This document shows, piece after piece, positions 8,510 through 18,655 of a DNA stretch of 64,000 nt. Below the pieces are notes generated by a model. The model had not been told where the DNA came from. It searched no databases and was given only the letters and a program-made list of their open reading frames with translations. The stretch's first letter is position 1. Each line of letters opens with the position of its first letter. This DNA is from an uncultured Clostridia bacterium (GTDB lineage Bacteria; Bacillota; Clostridia; TANB77; CAG-508): positions 172,087-236,086 of the forward strand of contig CAKPLZ010000001.1 in the NCBI GenBank assembly GCA_934167835.1, in the 5' to 3' direction. A program made the translations under genes and the position numbers.

Positions 8510-10735
8510 CTAATTATCTTCTCTGCTTAATTTTATTAATACAGCTGCTCCAAGAATTGCTCCCACAATCATTAATGCGATTTTCATGTTTTCTTCGGTA
8601 CCTGTTTGTGGAATATTATTTCTGCTTGTATTGTTATTTGATTGATTATTGTTAGTATTATTATTTGTATTGTTATTTGAGTTATTGTTTGAGTTGTTAT
8701 TGTTATTTGGTTTGTCTGTATTGTTATTATCATTTGGCTTATCTGAATTATTGTTGTCATCTGGTTTGTTTGGTTTATTGTTGTCATCTGGTTTGTTTGG
8801 TTTATTGTTGTCATCTGGCTTAGCTGGTTTATTGTTGTTATCATCCGGTTTTGTGTTATTAGCCTTTTTAAATCCACATTTAGTACAAACATCATTTTCA
8901 AAAACATGATTTTCTTCAGCTGTTTTTGCACCACATGAGCATTCTTGCCAATGCTTATCATTACTATGTTTATACTCTAATTTATGATTTGCCTCATTCT
9001 TTTTTGCTCCACATGAACATTCTTCCCAATGCTTATTATTGTTATATTTTGTTTCGAATTTATGTGTTTGTTCATCTTTTTTCATTCCACATAAACATTC
9101 TTCCCAATGCTTATCATTGTTATATTTTGTTTCGAATTTATGTGTTTGTTCGTCTTTTTTCATTCCACATGAACATTCTTGCCAATGTTTGTCATTATTG
9201 CTTTTTGTATTAAATGTATGTGCTACTTTATCTTTAATAGCTCCACATTTTGTACAACGTTTCCAATGATAATTCTCGTCTTTTCCTTCAATATATGTAT
9301 GGTTGCAAACTATCTCTGCATTTTTTTTGCCACATTCACATACACCATTTACATATTTGTGTGCAACTTCTGCAGTTTTTCCGCCACAAATACATTCTTG
9401 CCAGTGTTTTGTATCATTATATTTATATTCCAATTTATGATTTGACTCATTTTTTTTCATTCCGCATGAGCATTCTTGCCAATGTTTATCGTTGTTGTAT
9501 TTATACTCAAATTTATGATTTTGTTCATCCTTTTTCATTCCACATGAACATTCTTGCCAATGTTTATCATTGTTGTATTTTGTATTGAATGTATGTGCTA
9601 CTTTATTTATAACATTTCCACATTTTGTACATTGATTCCAATGATAACCTGCATCATATTTTGCTACATAATTGTGACTACAACTTTGTGATTTAGTGCT
9701 TCCACAAACGCATACGCCATTTACATAATTATGTGTTTCGTAGTCGTAAGTATCATTACATCTTGTGCATCTTTTCCAATGATAGTTTGAATCGTATCTA
9801 TATTTACCATTATGTCCCATTGCTGGAATCCATACTTCTTTATAAACAACACCACAATCATTACATATTGTTCTTTGATATCCTCCACTAGTACATGTTG
9901 CTGTTTCTTCATATCTTCTGCCATGAATACCATGTTCTTCTTTTTGAGTTTCATATCCACATTTTGAACATTCTTCCCAATGGTATGTTGCATTTGTTCT
10001 TTGTACAAATTTATGTGTACATGATTCTTTATTTGTCATTCCACAAGCAGTACAAACATTGTTTTTATATGTAGAGTGTTTACATATATATCCACATTCT
10101 GTGCATTTACCATTTGAATATGTATGTTTTACTTTTCCATCAAATAAAATCTTAGAACATTTATCACAAGTATACCAATGATAGTTTGCATCAGTTTTCA
10201 ATGTCCATGATGAATGTTTACAAGTTTTAGAATCATCAATTTCATTCTTAGTCATTCCACAAATTGTACAAATATTATTTTGCATTTTTTTATGTTGACA
10301 TGTAATTCCACAAACTGAGCATTTTGCATTTTGGAATGTATGAGCTTCTTTTCCAAAAACTGCCTTATGGCATCCTAAACATTCTTCCCAGTGATCCACA
10401 TCATCTGTTTTTCTTATCCAAGAAACATGCTCACAATTTTCAATTAAAGTTTGGCAAAATTTGCATTTTCCATTTTCAAAGCTATGAACGCATTTATGAC
10501 CACATGTTACACATTCATTTTTAGATGTATAAATATGTGGTTGCATTATTGTTTTTTTACAATGTATACATTCTGCCATGTGTCCATTATCTAATCCAAC
10601 ATCTTCCCAGTCAAAAGCATAATGTTGACATTCTGTTGCTTTTGTTTGATTGTTAAGAACAATAGAAGTTACTATTGTTGCAAGTAATAAAATTGTAGAA
10701 ACTACAGAAATAATTACAAGTTTTTGTTTTCTCAT
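8510..10735 (-). CDS. Wall-anchored protein with tandem HWxxCxxCG repeats
   Basis: A signal or anchor helix lies at about residues 5-26 of the chosen start. Roughly fourteen repeats of 25-45 residues follow, each with HWxxCxxC or HWQECSCG, a downstream Cys pair (CxxCG) and a spaced His. After them come an Asn/Pro/Asp/Lys-rich linker with a repeated KPDDNN unit, an IPQTG sorting motif, a hydrophobic helix and a short charged tail. The Cys/His spacing suggests metal (zinc) binding in a surface protein anchored by sortase. No enzymatic domain is visible. The ATG at 10735 is chosen because GGGGGA precedes it, and the TTG at 10768 has no such signal. The protein is unnamed here and its function is unknown. 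Confidence 0.75.
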   Translation of the reverse strand: MRKQKLVIISVVSTILLLATIVTSIVLNNQTKATECQHYAFDWEDVGLDNGHMAECIHCKKTIMQPHIYTSKNECVTCGHKCVHSFENGKCKFCQTLIENCEHVSWIRKTDDVDHWEECLGCHKAVFGKEAHTFQNAKCSVCGITCQHKKMQNNICTICGMTKNEIDDSKTCKHSSWTLKTDANYHWYTCDKCSKILFDGKVKHTYSNGKCTECGYICKHSTYKNNVCTACGMTNKESCTHKFVQRTNATYHWEECSKCGYETQKEEHGIHGRRYEETATCTSGGYQRTICNDCGVVYKEVWIPAMGHNGKYRYDSNYHWKRCTRCNDTYDYETHNYVNGVCVCGSTKSQSCSHNYVAKYDAGYHWNQCTKCGNVINKVAHTFNTKYNNDKHWQECSCGMKKDEQNHKFEYKYNNDKHWQECSCGMKKNESNHKLEYKYNDTKHWQECICGGKTAEVAHKYVNGVCECGKKNAEIVCNHTYIEGKDENYHWKRCTKCGAIKDKVAHTFNTKSNNDKHWQECSCGMKKDEQTHKFETKYNNDKHWEECLCGMKKDEQTHKFETKYNNNKHWEECSCGAKKNEANHKLEYKHSNDKHWQECSCGAKTAEENHVFENDVCTKCGFKKANNTKPDDNNNKPAKPDDNNKPNKPDDNNKPNKPDDNNNSDKPNDNNNTDKPNNNNNSNNNSNNNTNNNTNNNQSNNNTSRNNIPQTGTEENMKIALMIVGAILGAAVLIKLSREDN
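8744..8850 (-). repeat. Short tandem DNA repeats coding the Pro/Asp/Asn linker
   Basis: A unit of about 27 bases encoding KPDDNNKPN repeats with small changes. Such arrays change copy number easily and set the length of a wall-spanning stalk. Confidence 0.65.
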
Positions 10736-10776
10736 AATATAATATATCCCCCTTTTAGATTTTTTCAACCTTTTAT

Positions 10777-10805
10777 ATTATATCGCATTTCCCGTAGTAT
10801 TTCAA
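10777..10805 (-). promoter_or_regulatory. Sigma A-type promoter of the repeat protein gene
   Basis: TTGAAA (10800-10805) and TATAAT (10777-10782) are separated by 17 bases. Confidence 0.72.
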
Positions 10806-10866
10806 CTCATTTATGTCATTTTTGTAACATTTCTGTAATATTCCTGTAATATTTATACTTAAAATT

Positions 10867-12910
10867 CTATAAATTCATTCCTGCCCTAAGCATTCCCTCA
10901 ATTTGCTTTTTTAGAATTTTATTTTTTTCGATTTCAAGTTTTTTATCTTCATTCATTATTTGGGTGGCAATGTTTTGTACCACTTTTAAGATATCCATAT
11001 CTTGAAACAAGTTTGCAATTTTAAATTCTGGTATTCCATGTTGTTTTGTTCCAAAAAATTCGCCTGAACCTCTAAGTTCTAAATCCTTTTCTGATATTTT
11101 AAATCCATCATTTGTTTCTACCATTATTTTCATTCTTTCTCTGGTGTTTTCTCCTTTGCCACTATATTTTAGTATGCAATATGATTTGTATTGACCTCTT
11201 CCTACTCTTCCCCTTAATTGGTGTAATGTTGCCAAACCAAATCGCTCAGCATTTTCTATTACCATTATACTTGCATTTGGAACATCAACGCCTACCTCAA
11301 TTACTGTTGTTGATACTAAAATATCAATCTTTCCTGATTTGAAATTTTGCATAATTTCATCTTTTTCTTTTTGTTTTAATTTTCCATGTAAAACTTCAAG
11401 CCTATAGTCTCTAAATGTTTCCTCTTTATATTTTTTCGCAATTTCAATTACTGATTTTAGGTCCATCTCATCATTTTCTTCTATGAGTGGGCAAACAATA
11501 TATGCTTGTCTTCCTTCTGCTATTTGTTTTTTTACAAAATTATTTACTCTTTCTTCTGCGGATGGAGTTACTGCAAAAGTATCTATTTTCTGCCTGTTTG
11601 GTGGCAGTTCATCTATAATTGAAATATCAAGGTCTCCATATAAAATTAGTGCTAATGTTCTTGGAATTGGTGTTGCAGATAAGGCTAAAACATCTGGTGC
11701 CAAGCCTTTAGCGCTCAATTTACCTCTTTGCCTTACACCAAATCTATGTTGCTCATCTGTTACAACTAATCCTAAATTCTTAAATTCTACATTTTCCTCT
11801 AGCAAAGCATGTGTTCCAATTATTACATCTATGTTTCCGTTTTTTAATTCTTCTAATATTTTTTCTTTTTGTTTTTTAGTAATATTACTTACCAATAGTT
11901 CACATCTGATGTTGTATTTTTTAAATAACTTATTAAAATTATCTAAATGCTGTTTTGCAAGAATTGCTGTTGGTGCCATTATTGCTGCTTGATATCCGTG
12001 ATTTTACTGCTTTATATGTTGCACACATTGCAACAGCAGTTTTTCCGCTTCCTACATCACCCTGAAGTAATCGGTTCATTGCAAAATCGCTTTCCATATC
12101 TTTATCAATTTCTTCTAAAACTCTAGTTTGAGCTCCTGTAAGTTTAAACGGAAGGCTATTTATTATATCTACCATTTTTATTTCTTTACTAAATTTTATT
12201 CCTTTTTTCTCATTTGAATAATTGCTTTTAAATGTAAGAAGTGCAAGTTGCATTATTAGTAGTTCTTCGAAAACAAGTCTTTTTCGTGCTTCATTATATT
12301 TCTTAAAATCATCTGGGAAGTGAATTTGGTGGATTGCCTCATTTCTTTTCATTAAGTGAAATTCACTAATTATATACTCTGGCAATGTTTCTGGTAGATT
12401 TTCTATTTGTACAAAAGCATTTTCAATTATCTTTCTTAATGTGTTTTGTGGTAATTCATTAATACTTGGATATATTGGTATGATTCTTCCTGTATTTTTA
12501 TTTGAATCTTCTTCATCAAATAAAGGTGACATCATTTCAATTTGGTTAATTTTGCGTTTTACTTTACCATAGAATTTATAGGTTTTTCCAACTATAAATT
12601 TGTTTTTTAAGTAAAAACAATTAAACCATGTAAGTGTACAAGTTGCAGTTTCATCTCTTACAACAAGCTTGTATATTGCCATGTTTTTTCTTATTTTTAT
12701 TTCTGCCATTTTTGAAACACATTTTGCTTCAATTAAGGCTTCTTCCCCATCTACTAAATCTGCTATTTTTTTGTGTACACCTCTATTTTCGTAGGTTCTT
12801 GGGTAATATGTTATGATATCTTCTAATGTGAAAATATTTAATTTATTTAAGCTTTTTATTCTATTGGGACCAACGCCTTTTATGTATTTAGCATCATTTG
12901 ATAAATCCAT
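10867..12910 (-). CDS. recG: ATP-dependent DNA helicase RecG, with one +1 recoding site
   Basis: RecG remodels stalled replication forks and branched DNA. The reconstructed product is about 680 residues, the usual length. The order is wedge/OB domain (about 1-230), Walker A GDVGSGKT near residue 290, MAPTAILAKQH, a DEQHRFGVRQR DExH motif, SATPIPRTL and the C-terminal LRGRVGRG helicase motif. The zero frame fails at CGG 11996-11998, between motifs I and Ia. Skipping C gives KSGYQAAIMAPT. The ATG overlaps the recD2 stop in TAATG, so the two genes are translationally coupled once recD2 makes its own second shift. Confidence 0.95.
11996..11998 (-). other. +1 recoding site in recG (CGG-A)
   Basis: The context is AAA TCA CGG ATA. 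Skipping C gives TCA GGA TAT CAA GCA GCA, the conserved SGYQAA before helicase motif Ia. Unshifted reading ends within 20 codons. Confidence 0.9.
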
Positions 12911-15143
12911 TATTTTATCTCCCTTAATTTATGCTCTAAGCCGAGTATTTCTCTTTTTTGTTTCAGTATTTTGTATCATATACTCTAGTACTTTTTTTGT
13001 ACCTAAAACAATTAATAGTTTTTTTGCTCTTGTAATTCCTGTGTATAATAAATTTCTTGTAAGTAGCATTGGTGCTGCTTGTGGCAAGCACATAATTACA
13101 ACATCAAATTCGCTTCCTTGTGATTTGTGAATTGTAATTGAATAGCTGTGTTCAAGCTGTTCAAGTTCACTATATTCATACCATGCCGTTTTTTCATCAT
13201 CAAATTTTATTTCAATTTGTTTTGTAACATCATCAATTTTCTTGATCGTTCCAAGTTCTCCATTAAATATTCCTGTTCCATCTTCTTTGTGATTTTTTTC
13301 CCAATATATGTCATAATTGTTTTTTACTTGCATTACTCTATCACCTTCAAGAAATACACGATCTCCATGTTTTTTTTGTGGTATTTCTTTTTTATTATTT
13401 TTCCCATTTAGTGATGGATTTAGTGCATTTTGAAGTTCTATATTTAGTTCTTTTGTGCCAAGTTTTCCTTTTTTGGTTGGTGTTAGTACTTGGATATCTC
13501 TGAAAAAGTCATAATTTCCAAACTTTTTTAATCTACCTGTACAAAGTGATATTACATCTTCAAGCATTTTATTTTGTGTTGGTTCATTAAGAAAATAAAA
13601 ATCCTGCAATTTTTCTTTTAGTTCTTCCTTTGGTACTTCTAAAAAATTTTCTCCATTATTTACTTTATGTGCATTTGTTATTATCTGACTTTTTGCAGCT
13701 TGCCTAAATATTTCGTTTAGTTCTATTGTTTCAACTGTTTCTGAATTTATAATATCTTTTAAAACATTTCCTGGGCCTACAGATGGTAATTGATTTACAT
13801 CTCCTACTAGTACTAGTTTTGTTCCCATATATAAACCTTTTAAAATGTAGTTCATTAAAAATACATCTACCATAGACATTTCATCTATTATCAAAACATC
13901 TGTATCTATTGGTTCTATTGCATAATCTACTCTCTCCATGCCTAAAGATTCTTCAACCTTTCCTAAGCACAAAAGTCTGTGTATAGTTGTGGCTTCTTCT
14001 CCTGTTGTTTCGCTCATTCTTTTTGCTGCTCTTCCTGTTGGTGCGCAAAGCACAACTTTTTTATTTTCTTTTTTATAAAGCTCAATAATAAATTTAATAA
14101 TTGTTGTTTTTCCTGTACCTGGTCCGCCAGTAATTACACACACATTATTGTCGTTTACAGCTTTTATGGCTTCTTTTTGTTTTTCAGATAAGGTAATATC
14201 TATGTGTTTTTCTTCTTCTTTAAATTTTTTATCAAAATCTTTTATTTTCTTTATATTTTTTGATTTATTAAGTATTGAAATTCTTTGTGCAATGTTTCTT
14301 TCGCAAACATAAAATGAGTTTAAATATACCCATTCTATTTCTTCAACATTTTCTATTTCTATTTTTGCTCTTGCTTTTAAATTTATTAGTGCTGTTTCTA
14401 TTTCGCTTGTTGTTGTTCCAAGAAGTGCTTGAACATATTTTATTAGATTTTGTTTTTCTACGCATGTATTTCCATTGTTTGAAGCAATGGCTAAACTGTA
14501 TGTTATTGCACTTTCAATTCTCTTTTCATCATTTGAAGCAATTCCTATTTCTAAAGCCATTTGGTCAATTTTTTTAAAGTCTACTCCGTAAGTAATATCA
14601 AGCAGCATATATGGGTTTGCTTCAATTTCTGCTATTGCATCTTTTCCATAAGCTTCATAAACTTTTTTGCAATTTGATGCTGATATTCCGGAATTTTTCT
14701 AAAAATCCTACTATCTCCCATAATCCCCATTTTTCGCTAAATTCTTCACAAATTGTTATTGCCTTATTGTTATTTATTCCTTTAACTGTGGCAAGTTTTT
14801 CTGGTTCATATCTTAAAACATGAACTGTTTCTTCTCCAAATTTATTTATAATTTTTTTGGCTGTTGCAGGTCCAATCCCTGTAATTATCCCACCTGCTAA
14901 GTATCTTTCTAAAGCATCTAATGTTTCTGGCATTATTTTCTCAAATGTCTCAACTTTAAATTGCCTACCATAATCTGGGTGAGTAACATATTTTCCAACA
15001 ACCTTTAGACTGTCGCCATTGTTTATAAAAGGCAAATAACCTGTTATAACTGTGGTTTCATCTTCAGTCTTAAACTCTGCTACCATATATCCATTTGTCT
15101 CATTTTCATAAATTATATCCGTAATTTGTCCTTTTATTTCCAA
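12910..15143 (-). CDS. recD2: RecD2-type helicase, with two +1 recoding sites
   Basis: RecD2 is a 5'-3' SF1 helicase of Firmicutes involved in DNA damage tolerance. The reconstructed length is about 743 residues. It has an N-terminal OB-like domain, helix-hairpin-helix repeats, Walker A GGPGTGKT, DEMSMVD Walker B, GDVNQLPSVGPG and the C-terminal HKSQGSEFD and YTGITRAKKLL motifs. It starts at TTG 15143 with AAGGAG upstream. The CGG at 14688-14690 is skipped to give EKFGISASNCKKVYE. A second CGG at 12941-12943, ten codons before the end, converts the tail to KRNTGLEHKLREIK. Its stop then overlaps the recG ATG. Confidence 0.93.
12941..12943 (-). other. +1 recoding site 2 in recD2 (CGG-C)
   Basis: The context is AAT ACT CGG CTT. 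Skipping C gives the family-like RNTGL tail and moves the stop from 12929 to 12910, where TAATG overlaps the recG start. Straight reading would give RNTRLRA and stop earlier. Both forms are complete, so this site is less certain than those in mid-gene. Confidence 0.72.
14688..14690 (-). other. +1 recoding site 1 in recD2 (CGG-A)
   Basis: The context is AAA TTC CGG AAT. Skipping C gives TTC GGA ATA TCA GCA TCA AAT, linking the helix-hairpin-helix region to the helicase core. Straight reading ends after 12 codons. Confidence 0.9.
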
Positions 15144-15159
15144 AATGTACTCCTTTTGC

Positions 15160-16193
15160 TTATATTTCTATATACTCATGTGCACATGCTCTGATTAATC
15201 TGTTCATTATTGCAAGTCCTAAACCTGTTGTTTCTACTCCTTCTATTATAATTAAATCTGCATTATATGTATCGGCTTTTCTTAAGAATGCAAAAATGTT
15301 GTGGCTTATTTCTTCTAGGGTGTTTCCAAAAGCAAGTTTATGTTCTGCATTATATTTTTCTTTGTTTCCGTGTTCTGCATAAGATTACTGTATTTTTATT
15401 TTGAGCAAGTTCATTTATTTTGTTTACCATTTTTTCATTATTCTTGCTATATACTAAAATACTCTTTGTTTGTGGTGCATAGTGTTTATATTTTATTCCT
15501 GGAGACATTACTTTTTCTCCTTCTTTATATTCTCCAAGAATTTGTTTTTCTATATAGACTGGTATTCCTAAAGCTTGTATATTTTCTGGTGTGATTTTTC
15601 CGTGGTCTTAATATGTGTACTACACCATCTACAACTCTAATTACTGTTGATTCTACACCTATATCAACCTTTCCACCATCTATTACATATTCCACTTTTC
15701 CATCTAGCTCATCTATTATATCTTCAACTTGTGTACCACTTGGTTTGCCTGATATATTCGCACTTGGAGCCGCTATTGGACAATTTGAATATTCTATTAG
15801 TTTTCGTGCAATTCCATCGCTTGGCATTCTTATTGCAACAGTATCTAGTCCACCTGTTATGATATCTGGAACTATTGGTTTCTTTTTAAAAACTATAGTT
15901 AGTGGGCCTGGCCAGAAATTTTTTATAAGTTTTTGCTCAATATCTCCAACTTCTGTTACAAGCTCTTGAAGCATGTCAATATTTGCAATATGAGCAATTA
16001 GCGGATTATCGCTTGCTCTTCCTTTTGCTATGTATATTTTTTTCACAGCTTCAACATCTAAAGCATTTGCTCCTAATCCATAAACTGTTTCTGTTGGAAA
16101 TAATACAAGTTTTCCTTGTTTTATTGCCTCTGCAGGTGCCTTTAGTTCTTCATAATCCTTATTATTTTTAAAGTCTATATATTTTGATTTCAT
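15160..16193 (-). CDS. sua5: Threonylcarbamoyl-AMP synthase Sua5, with two +1 recoding sites
   Basis: The enzyme makes threonylcarbamoyl-AMP from threonine, bicarbonate and ATP for the t6A37 modification of ANN-decoding tRNAs. The reconstructed length is about 343 residues. The YrdC domain has PTETVYGLGANA, KGRASDNPL, WPGPLT and SANISGKPSG. The linker and C-terminal Sua5 domain (YKHYAPQTK onward) are reached only through two shifts, at CGG 15600-15602 (giving LRPGKIT) and CGG 15368-15370 (giving RTGNKEKYNAEH). The ATG at 16193 is followed by MKSKYIDF. The stop lies 17 bases before the recD2 start. Confidence 0.93.
15368..15370 (-). other. +1 recoding site 2 in sua5 (CGG-A)
   Basis: The context is AGA ACA CGG AAA. 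Skipping C gives ACA GGA AAC AAA GAA and opens 69 further codons ending near 15160. Straight reading stops after five codons. Confidence 0.85.
15600..15602 (-). other. +1 recoding site 1 in sua5 (CGG-A)
   Basis: The context is AGA CCA CGG AAA. Skipping C restores the conserved LRPG turn at the end of the YrdC domain, then KITPENIQALG. Confidence 0.9.
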
Positions 16194-16202
16194 TTTTTCC
16201 CT

Positions 16203-17258
16203 CTAATCATCTAAAAATTCTTTATATGTTTTTATAATATTAACTTTGAAATCTCCTGGTTTAATATTGAAATTTTGCCTTGGTCTAACTTCTACTTCAT
16301 ATAGTTCTTTTAATTTTTGTATATTTTCTTTTTTATGACCAATTACATTATTAATGTTTTCAGGATTTACCTCAATTTCTATTTCTGCAACTTTTGTATT
16401 AACTTTTTTAATTGCATTTAATATTTTATCATACCAAATGCTATCCTCTACAAGCTGCCCAAAAGCCTCATGATATGGCCCCGCAACAACTTCGCTACTT
16501 ACATTTTCTGGGTTTGATATAATATCTGTGTTTTGAAGTCCCATTCTAATTACTGTAATTTTCTTTTTGTCAAAGAAATAATATAATTCTTTGCATCTTT
16601 CCACAGCTTGCTCAAGTGTTATTGGATGATACTCTCCTTTTGCAAACTCTGTTTCAAGTTCTGTTCTTTTAATAACTAAAACTGGATAAATTCTAATAAT
16701 TTTTGGTTTTAGCTTTGCAAGTTCTTTTGCTGTGTTCATTTCATCTATCCAAGTACTATCTGGAAGGCCAACCATCATTTGATGACCTAAAGTAAACCCA
16801 TATCTTCTAATTAGCTTTGATGCTTTTTTCACATCCTCAAAAGTGTGCCCTCTTTTTGCCTTTTTTAGGATATAATCATTTGCTGACTGAACTCCAAGTT
16901 CAATTGTTTTTACTCCATATTTTTTTAATAGTTTTAGCTCATTTTTATCTATATAATCTGGCCTTGTAGACACTCGTATTCCATCAACTTTTTTTTCTTT
17001 TACATATTTATATGCAATTTTTAATAATTTTTCTTGGAGTTCAATGTCTATTCCTGTAAAACTTCCACCAAAGAATGCTATTTCAGTATATAAGTTTTCA
17101 TCTTTAAAACTATTTAAAAACTCCTGAATTGTTTTTTCAACTTCTTCTTCTGTTACTTGTTTCATCTGCCCACTAATGCTTTTTTGATTGCAGAAAATAC
17201 AATCATTTGGGCATCCTAAATGTGGAACAAATATTGGAATTATGTATTGTTTTGACAT
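16203..17258 (-). CDS. Radical SAM protein of the Elp3/oxygen-independent family
   Basis: The 351-residue protein carries the radical SAM cluster motif CPNDCIFC (Cys16, Cys20, Cys23) close to the N-terminus. FFGGSFTGID and GVQSANDYILKKAKRGH follow, matching Elp3/HemN-like radical SAM proteins of Firmicutes. The substrate is not known, and tRNA or cofactor modification is possible. It lies between rnc and sua5 with 19 and 9 base gaps, which fits an RNA-related operon. The ATG at 17258 has a GGAGG upstream. Confidence 0.85.
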   Translation of the reverse strand: MSKQYIIPIFVPHLGCPNDCIFCNQKSISGQMKQVTEEEVEKTIQEFLNSFKDENLYTEIAFFGGSFTGIDIELQEKLLKIAYKYVKEKKVDGIRVSTRPDYIDKNELKLLKKYGVKTIELGVQSANDYILKKAKRGHTFEDVKKASKLIRRYGFTLGHQMMVGLPDSTWIDEMNTAKELAKLKPKIIRIYPVLVIKRTELETEFAKGEYHPITLEQAVERCKELYYFFDKKKITVIRMGLQNTDIISNPENVSSEVVAGPYHEAFGQLVEDSIWYDKILNAIKKVNTKVAEIEIEVNPENINNVIGHKKENIQKLKELYEVEVRPRQNFNIKPGDFKVNIIKTYKEFLDD

Positions 17259-17277
17259 TTTATACCTCCATTTAATT

Positions 17278-17946
17278 TTATTTTTCTAAAGCTACTCTTG
17301 CTGCCTCCATTTCAGCTTGTTTTTTAGTATTTCCTTGTCCTACCGCTAGTTGTTTACCATTACATTTTACTTCTGCTACAAAAGTTTTATCATGGTCTGG
17401 TCCTTCTTCTTTTATTATTGAATACTCAATATGGACAGTACCATGCTTTTGAAGCTTTTCTTGCAATACTGTTTTATAATCTTTTTGCCCAACACTTTTA
17501 CTTGCTTGTTCTATTGCTTCTTTTAAATTTTCAAGAATAAACTTTTTAGCTTCTTCCAATCCTGAATCTAAAAATATTGCTGCAATAACCGCTTCTACAC
17601 TATCTGCTAATATTGCTTTTTTATGGTTTCCACCACTTATTTTTTCACCTTTTCCAAGATATAATAAATCGTCAAAATGATATTTTAATGCAACTTGGTG
17701 CAAACTTTCCTCACAAACTACTGTTGCTCTAACTTTAGTCATTTCCCCTTCTTTTAGTTTTTTATAGTTTGCATATAGGTAATCACTTACTACAAATTCT
17801 AATATGGCATCTCCTAAGAATTCTAGTTTTTCATTGCTGATTATTTTTCTTTCATTCGCATAAGATGTATGTGTGAATGCTGTTTTTAATAATTCAATGT
17901 TTTTAAAATTATATCCAATTTTTAATTCAAAATTTTCCAAAATCAA
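17278..17946 (-). CDS. rnc: Ribonuclease III
   Basis: The 222-residue protein has the RNase III signature NEKLEFLGDAILE near residue 39, a second acidic cluster (DSVEAVIAAIFLD, about 115) and a C-terminal double-stranded-RNA-binding domain starting DYKTVLQEKLQKHG and ending KKQAEMEAARVALEK. It cleaves double-stranded RNA in rRNA and mRNA processing. It lies between thiN and the radical SAM gene, 8 and 19 bases away, so it is probably co-transcribed with them. Confidence 0.96.
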   Translation of the reverse strand: MILENFELKIGYNFKNIELLKTAFTHTSYANERKIISNEKLEFLGDAILEFVVSDYLYANYKKLKEGEMTKVRATVVCEESLHQVALKYHFDDLLYLGKGEKISGGNHKKAILADSVEAVIAAIFLDSGLEEAKKFILENLKEAIEQASKSVGQKDYKTVLQEKLQKHGTVHIEYSIIKEEGPDHDKTFVAEVKCNGKQLAVGQGNTKKQAEMEAARVALEK

Positions 17947-17954
17947 TTCTCTCC

Positions 17955-18596
17955 TTAATCTTTAGACTTTATAACTACTAAAATACCTGTTTTTATTGAT
18001 ATTTTTGCTTCTTTGTCTATCTGTTCATTGCTTACTCCCAAGCTATCTCCAATGCTTAGAGTATAATCATTTATTATATATTTCATTCCCTCTATCGTAA
18101 TTCCTGTTACATTTGTTGTAAGTGGTATTATTGATACATATTTATAATTATCATCTTTTTTTATTATAATTTCTTTATTAATTAATTCTATTTCGTTCTT
18201 TTCGTTTACTATCTTGGCTTTTATGTTTTTGTCTAGCGCTTGTTTTAATATGTGAATATTTGCCATTGTATGGTCTAGCCTTGTTCCTATTGCTCCTAGG
18301 ATTGTTATTTCAGTGCTTTTAATTTCCAGTGCCAAGTCAATAGCTGAATGTGTATCTGTCAAGTCTTTTTCTGGATTTAGTTTTATTATTTTTATATTTT
18401 GTGTCTTATACTTTTCTAAGATTTTTGTATTTACTGAATCAAAATCGCCTAGAATATATTGTGGCTCTAGCTTTAAATAGTCTATTGTTTCAAGTCCTTT
18501 ATCGACAGCTATTATTATATCATATTTATTTGATTTTAGATATTTTTTTGCAAAATTTTTGTTAATTTTACCACCTGTTATTATTAATGTGTTCAT
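17955..18596 (-). CDS. thiN: Thiamine pyrophosphokinase
   Basis: The 213-residue protein has the ThiN pattern: an N-terminal IITGG, AVDKGLETI, YILGDFDSV, PEKDLTDTHSAI and GAIGTRLDHTMANIHIL (ATP and thiamine binding residues). The C-terminal beta domain starts near residue 140. It converts thiamine and ATP to thiamine diphosphate. It follows the ackA terminator and opens the rnc-radical SAM-sua5-recD2-recG run. Confidence 0.93.
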   Translation of the reverse strand: MNTLIITGGKINKNFAKKYLKSNKYDIIIAVDKGLETIDYLKLEPQYILGDFDSVNTKILEKYKTQNIKIIKLNPEKDLTDTHSAIDLALEIKSTEITILGAIGTRLDHTMANIHILKQALDKNIKAKIVNEKNEIELINKEIIIKKDDNYKYVSIIPLTTNVTGITIEGMKYIINDYTLSIGDSLGVSNEQIDKEAKISIKTGILVVIKSKD

Positions 18597-18614
18597 TTTT
18601 CCTCCTAGAAAATA

Positions 18615-18642
18615 GGAACGACCTTTAAATTTAGTCGTTCCT
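18615..18642 (-). terminator. Intrinsic terminator after ackA
   Basis: The stem AGGAACGAC/GTCGTTCCT is followed on the minus strand by ATTTTCT, in the 59-base gap before thiN. Confidence 0.75.
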
Positions 18643-18655
18643 TTGGTATATCTTA

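Noticed and set aside
8590..9600. Possible CRISPR array or coding repeats on the plus strand in the repeat-protein region
   Set aside because: The repeats are degenerate, have no fixed spacers and follow the codon phase of the minus-strand Cys/His repeats.
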